A DNA stretch of 64,000 nucleotides from Trichobilharzia szidati (Eukaryota; Platyhelminthes; Trematoda; Strigeidida; Schistosomatidae). The stretch covers positions 104,483,256 to 104,547,255 of the forward strand of contig OX235271.1 of assembly GCA_944472155.2 (NCBI GenBank). The letters are read 5' to 3'. How positions within the stretch are numbered: position 1 is the stretch's first letter; each line of letters opens with the position of its first letter. Shown in pieces: positions 54,698-61,100 of this stretch. The translations under genes were made by a program, and so were the position numbers. The notes under the pieces were generated by a model. It searched no databases and was not told the DNA's origin. It was given only the letters and a program-made list of their open reading frames with translations.

Positions 54698-57600
54698 GTG
54701 AACTAGAAATAAGACACATGTATCTGAATTTATTTGAATATCCTAGCAACATGCTTTATACAATCAGGTGTATTTACATGTATTCTATTATTGCATTTAA
54801 AAGTGTTAATGTAGAATGAGGTAACTTTATCTATCTTGTGAATAATAAACACAAGTGGTCGTTATTAGGAATAATTAAACTACTTTTTAGTTATGATGCG
54901 TCAGTGGCGCAGAGGTAGAATGCTTGCCAACCACGCAGGTGTTTTGAGGTTCGACCCCCGGGTCACGCACTCCTTTATCCCGCTAAGCCAGTAATAAGAC
55001 TGTTAAAGAGGGAAGGTTGGGCATGAGGCTAGCAACCCCATCGCGTAAAAATAAATACCACTGCTACCGAAACTTCAAAGCTCTAGCTTGAAGCCCTATG
55101 TTCCACTGGGAACGTAAAGGAATAAAATAAAAAATAAATAAATTTTAGTTATGATGCATTTGTATAGCATGAAATAATCTAATTCTTTTATCCAGTAAAA
55201 GTTTTTTTTCTTCTGAAATATGAGTGACATCTAATGTGTTTGACAGCTTATGGTATTACTGAGTTATATTTAGATCGAAGTAGATGAAGCGAAATATATG
55301 AACTGAAGACTTATAAGTAGTTGGAAGTCTATTTCTTGAGCTAATGTATAACACCTTCGTATATCACAACATACAGGTGATAATCTACTGTTATTTCTGG
55401 AATCCATGATGTGTGCATTTCATCCTATTTCCGACTCGTCAACCACATATACCTACATCGTTCTCAATGAGTGATGCTGTTGTCACTAAGACTCGAACCC
55501 TGCATCCATTGTTTCAATCCACTGTTGATACCACTCTAATAAGCATAAATGCTGCCTAGAATATTAGTTTCAATGCTTTTATTATTATTATTATTCAGTA
55601 GATATTATTACATCGTCCTAGATTATGTAAATTATCTTTATTTCTTATATTCCCTAAAATGACAAAACCCTTGACATGCTAATGATGATGATGGTATTGT
55701 GTTATTCATTTATCTCAAACTGTCACTGGACTTAATTATATCATATTGTATAAATTTAATTTTTATAAATTGACCAGTTATTGGTTTGCATTGTGATAAC
55801 ATGAGAAATATCATACTTATAATAATTTATTACTTGTCATTCCTTGTTTATTCTTATCTGCCTTAAGATTCTGCTTCATCGGATTCTGGTAATGAAGTAT
55901 TCTTTGAAAAGTTTCCTGTGCATGCTATTGTTCATCTACACGTTCAACCATCCACTATACGGTATGTATTTTGGATAACCGCTTTCTTTTTTGTTAGTTT
56001 CATTTCTCTTGTTGTTTAACATAACAGCTGTCGAAAAACAAATCGAATTAGTGTCGTTTACAAGAGTGAATCCGTTTGAATAACATTCAATCAAAAAAGA
56101 AAAAATTGGAAAGTTTCAATAAATAAAAATAAATGTATTAGATAGATGAGAAAAATAAGTGTAGTATTTAGGTATACATGCGTTGGTGGTTCAGTGATAA
56201 GATGGTCGCCAATCACGCAGGAGGTACTCTCCCAACCGAAGCACTTCTTCTGTACCTTGCCTAGCCGGATAGTAAGTCCGGAAAGGAAGGGGGGTTTGGG
56301 TGTGAGTGTAGCGACCCTACTTCGTAAAAATAACACCATCGCTACAGAAATTTCAAAGTCTGAAGTCTTTTGTTCGACCCAGATAGCAAAGAATGAAAAA
56401 AAAGAACTAAGGTATACAGAATTTCGACAAAAGTTTTTGGCATCAGATTTTTGCTTGTTTCATTTGGCAACCAGGGCTACTTATTAATTATCTGTCCTCT
56501 ATTACATCCATTTCACTGCCACTTCCTTACATGATCCAGATCTAGGGTTAGTGGTTCTTTGAATTGATCTCATTTAGTATTTTATTAACTCGATTCTCTG
56601 GATTAATCATGGAGTGACTTCAGTTAGAGAACCATTCAACACTAGGGAGTACTGTAGACAGCTGTCTCATTCTTGTTTTGAACTTTTCATCAGGACACAC
56701 CCAAGACCTACAGGTTAAAATGCAAGCTCGCTGAGCATTCTGTCTCAGTTAATATTACATTGCTATGGTTTGACTTTGACTACATCACTATCTTCCTTTT
56801 TATTGTGTACTATTTAACTGTCTAAACAGTTAAACTCAGAGATTTTGACTGAAATAGAATTTGGTCGACACTTATGAAGTATTTCACCCCTTTTCCCCAT
56901 TGATATACATGTGGTGTCTAATTTGTAGTCAGTCTTAATACACGTTATATAAAGAATAGAATGTTTTAAGTCCCTTTCCACCGTACTTTCTTAATGTCTA
57001 GTTTGTATTGTAGAACAATCACTATTGTTTCTTTTTTTTTTTTATTAAATACAAAAAATAGATTTCTCTGCCTGCCAACTTCACGAATGCAGTGTTTAAT
57101 GGTTTTACCATTTTTGGATGCAGTTTTCTCAACTAAACGAGAAGATCCTGATTCAGTTATGAACAGAACTGATAATGGTGTAACGCGGAAATTAACAGAT
57201 TTTAGTAAGTTCAATTTATAAAGTTGATTACACTGAAATATACATCCTTCTTCTTCTTCTTCTTCTGAAGTTGCACTACGAGTTTTACTTCATGTCCTGT
57301 AAAATAAAATCAACTCCATACAGGTGGTTAAGTGTGAAAATGAACTAAAAGAATTAGTGTAGTTGCCTATGAGGAGATGTTGGTAAAGCGCTCGGCAGCA
57401 CACTGTCACACTTTTCAGTCTTATTATTTTCATCCATTGCATTTCGAATGATAAGTATTGCCTGAGCACCACATCTTCATTCCAGTCGATTCTCTGGCAT
57501 CACTTTCAACTGGGTCGTTTCCAACTCACATGACTTCCATGTCACTCTCAAACCCACGCCCAACTTGTCGCTTCTCATTCACGTTCCACTCGATGTGTGG

Positions 57601-58060
57601 TTTCATTGGAAGGTCTCCCTAGCCTATGTCCAATTTACCTCCATTCCCTTCGGCATATTTGTTAGGCCAGCCACTGGTTCTTGACTAGCCCAACCATATA
57701 GAAACACTGACTAGAAATCAGTACTGAAAATCCGAATCTTGTTCCTTTTAATGTGTGGTATAGATCTCCACACCGATTCTGGAGTAATAAATACCTGTCT
57801 TGACTTCCCGATCCTGTCTGGCTTTAACATCTCCACCTGCGTCATCTATAGTTTTATGATAAAGTTAATTACGTTTTGATCTTGTTATTGAATATTTACT
57901 TGTTAACTTCGTTTTCCGAATTATGTGTTGATCTCAGTTAAATAATCTATGGAAATATAAAAGTGTTGAACAATCGTTTCTTGCTCTTCAGTGAGTTTTA
58001 ATTAATGTAAACCAACTGTTCGTTACTGTCAGACTTTCAGTAACTCTAGTGTAAAACATA

Positions 58061-58104
<44 letters not shown>

Positions 58105-61100
58105 GCTTTATTCTATACAGCGTTCATATATTGTATAAAATTTTCAGCATAGTTTATTTCATGATATTTTCTCTTCATCAAGGATCTTCAAATAAAATAT
58201 CACTTGACAGTAGACCATTTGAAACACTCCTGCTTGAATTGAAGCACAAACCAAGAAATTATGATGTCTCTTCTTTGTCTTCTTCGGTAAATGCATGTAA
58301 TTTGGTTGAATGGCAATTAGAAAAGGTTCAGGAATCCATTCTGTGAACCGAGGACACAACCCACGAACAGTTGTCTCTTGTATTGCAATACTCCCCAACT
58401 CACGATTATGTTTTTTCTCACCATAACTAGAAAGTTGCGAATCAGAAAGTTGTAAGCACAACAAATCCTCTCCAGAGTATAAAATGTAATTAAAGGTCAT
58501 TTCTTATCAGATTTAAACAAACTGAATGGAAGAAAATATCTGTGAAATATCGATGGGATTTTTCGGTAGCCCAAATTTAAGCAGGCCGCCAAAAAAGAAT
58601 ATATATATATGTGTATAATCGTAACTGCTAATTTGTTTAACACCTAATCTTTTTTTTTCTTTCTCTTGTTTTCTTTACTATGTAGCATCATCTCAAGTTG
58701 ATAATCTAATGGATACTACAGGTATAACACTGAAGTCTAAACCAGTAGTTGGTGATATCGTTTCAGCTGGTGGACTTTCTGTTACTGCTATATTAAAAGG
58801 TAAATTCATCATTCAAAGTTAAAAATTTGTACATGTTAAGATGAGAGGCAGTAAAATCATCTATCTACTGCTGTCTATACATACTTTGAACTTTTCAGTC
58901 ACTTTTATTCTAGTTGCTTATTGATGACGTCTATCATAACATGAAGATGTATATTGCTTCGTATTTGTTCTACACTTGTTGAATGAATGTATCTTTTTCT
59001 CATTGAGAAGAGGGTTGTGTTTCAGTTAAGAGTGGAAGTTAGTTAACATTAAATTTGAATTCATAAAAATATCAAGTCACTCGTACACAGATGCCTATAT
59101 GTGTCAACAGCAAGTGTAGCAAAGTGTGAATTTATCATTTGACTTAGTCTTCAATAATATGAATACATGAACATCGGGTTCACACACTGATATCTTACAA
59201 TTTCATTCGTCCAATTTTAACTCTACTTTGTATGAGATTCTCTTTACTTTTCATTTCTAATTCAACTTCTTAGTATATTATCATGCTTGAATTTTCATTC
59301 ACAAATGGTATGTTTTGTTTCATGTTTGAATACAATCGATACACTTGTTTTTCAATGATTAGACAGTGTCAAAATGAGAATTTTTCATGAATTGGAAATA
59401 TATTTTTTCTTTCAAGATGTCTTAAATTGGTGTTAGAATTTAATACAGATTTCTCATTGTCACTGAACTAATAGATTTATGGTGTGATGGTAAGTAGTCA
59501 TAGGTTTGCAATATGTTAGGTGGAATGAGACGTCTATTTCGCAATAAGCTTTTCTACCTAATGCAGGTATTATGGAATAAGTAACAAGTGGCACAGAATC
59601 CCAGATATTAATGTAGGAGGTATATTGATTGGTAAACTATTTCCATAAATCGAGTTCGCTACGTTATTGTTGTGTTGCCTTCGTTGTTGTTTGAAATTAG
59701 TTACCCCGGACTTTTTTCTGTGTACACCAGGCTGTGAACCACACATTGTGTTGAAGTTGAAGTAGGTTTAGCGGGGTTTAAACCCGGGACTATGGGAACA
59801 AACAAAACAAGAACCAATCGCTCAACAAATATGCAGGAGAAAGTGGAGATGGATTGGACACTCGCTGAGGAGGCCTCTGGGTGACATCGCGCATCAGGCC
59901 CTTGAGTAGAACCCTGGAGGGAAGCGGCGAGTGGGTCGTCCAAGGGTGACATGGAGGAGATCGTGTGAAGAGGAGCTGAAACAGCATGGACTAACACGGG
60001 ATGCAGGTGAAAAGTACAGCAGAAGACAGAAACAAGTGGAAGCGTGCAGTTGAAGCCCTATGTTCCACTAGGAACCCAAGGGAACAATAATAATAATAAA
60101 CCCGGGACTCATTGACTGTTAGTCAAATGCCTAATTCAATGAACCACATAGTCATCAAAGTAAGGGACTCGCCACGGAGATCTTCATTTGGTGATTACTG
60201 TTAGACAGTATTAAACAATCGGCAGAAAGCTTCAGTGCTTTTTGACTCTATAATAGCAAAGTCTTTATATACGATCTTTAGGGAGTTAAGGCCCTCCCCC
60301 CAAGCATTTAATCCACCATCACGATTATTTTCATGTATTAATAATTTTGTTTCCTCTGTATTTATATATATATATATATTAGTTGTCACATGTATATACC
60401 ATCATGTGAACATTATTGTCGATCGCTTTCTAATCTCATTTATCACAAATGTTCCGTATTGGAATTATCTAATTCAACTCTGTTAAGATGTAAGTATCAA
60501 TATATATATATATATATATTCATGTGGATAATGATGGATTCTATTTGTTCCTATATTTGTCTGTTAGTGGAAATTGAAATAGATAACTTGATGAATTTGT
60601 GCTCTAATTAATAAGATCACCTCGAAATTACAAGGATCAATTTCGAATTTAAATACAGTATATAGAACTTACTACGTAATGAACAAAACAGTTATTCATA
60701 TAAGAAATTCAAATGAATATATCTAATTATTCTTAATATATGTATATTTTTTTTCATAACTAGAATTCCGTGTGTCGATATTTCATCCCTATGGTGAATC
60801 ATCTTCTATGAAATCTGAAACAAGTTCATGGGGGAATGCTAGACCTTGTGATTCACTTACTATACTTGTTAAAGATATACAATGTCATCTTTCGCGTACA
60901 ATAGAAGCTAAAATTGTACAAATGAATGCAAATAATTCTCTCAATGAATGCTGTTTAGCGACTGAGACAGAACCAAACAACAAAAAGTCATCCGTTTCAG
61001 CAAGTCATGGTTCTAATTTGTTCAGTTCACCTAGTGAAACAATAAACTCTACACAATCCGGTGATAACTATGGCCTACATCGAAATCTGTGTATTTCAGG

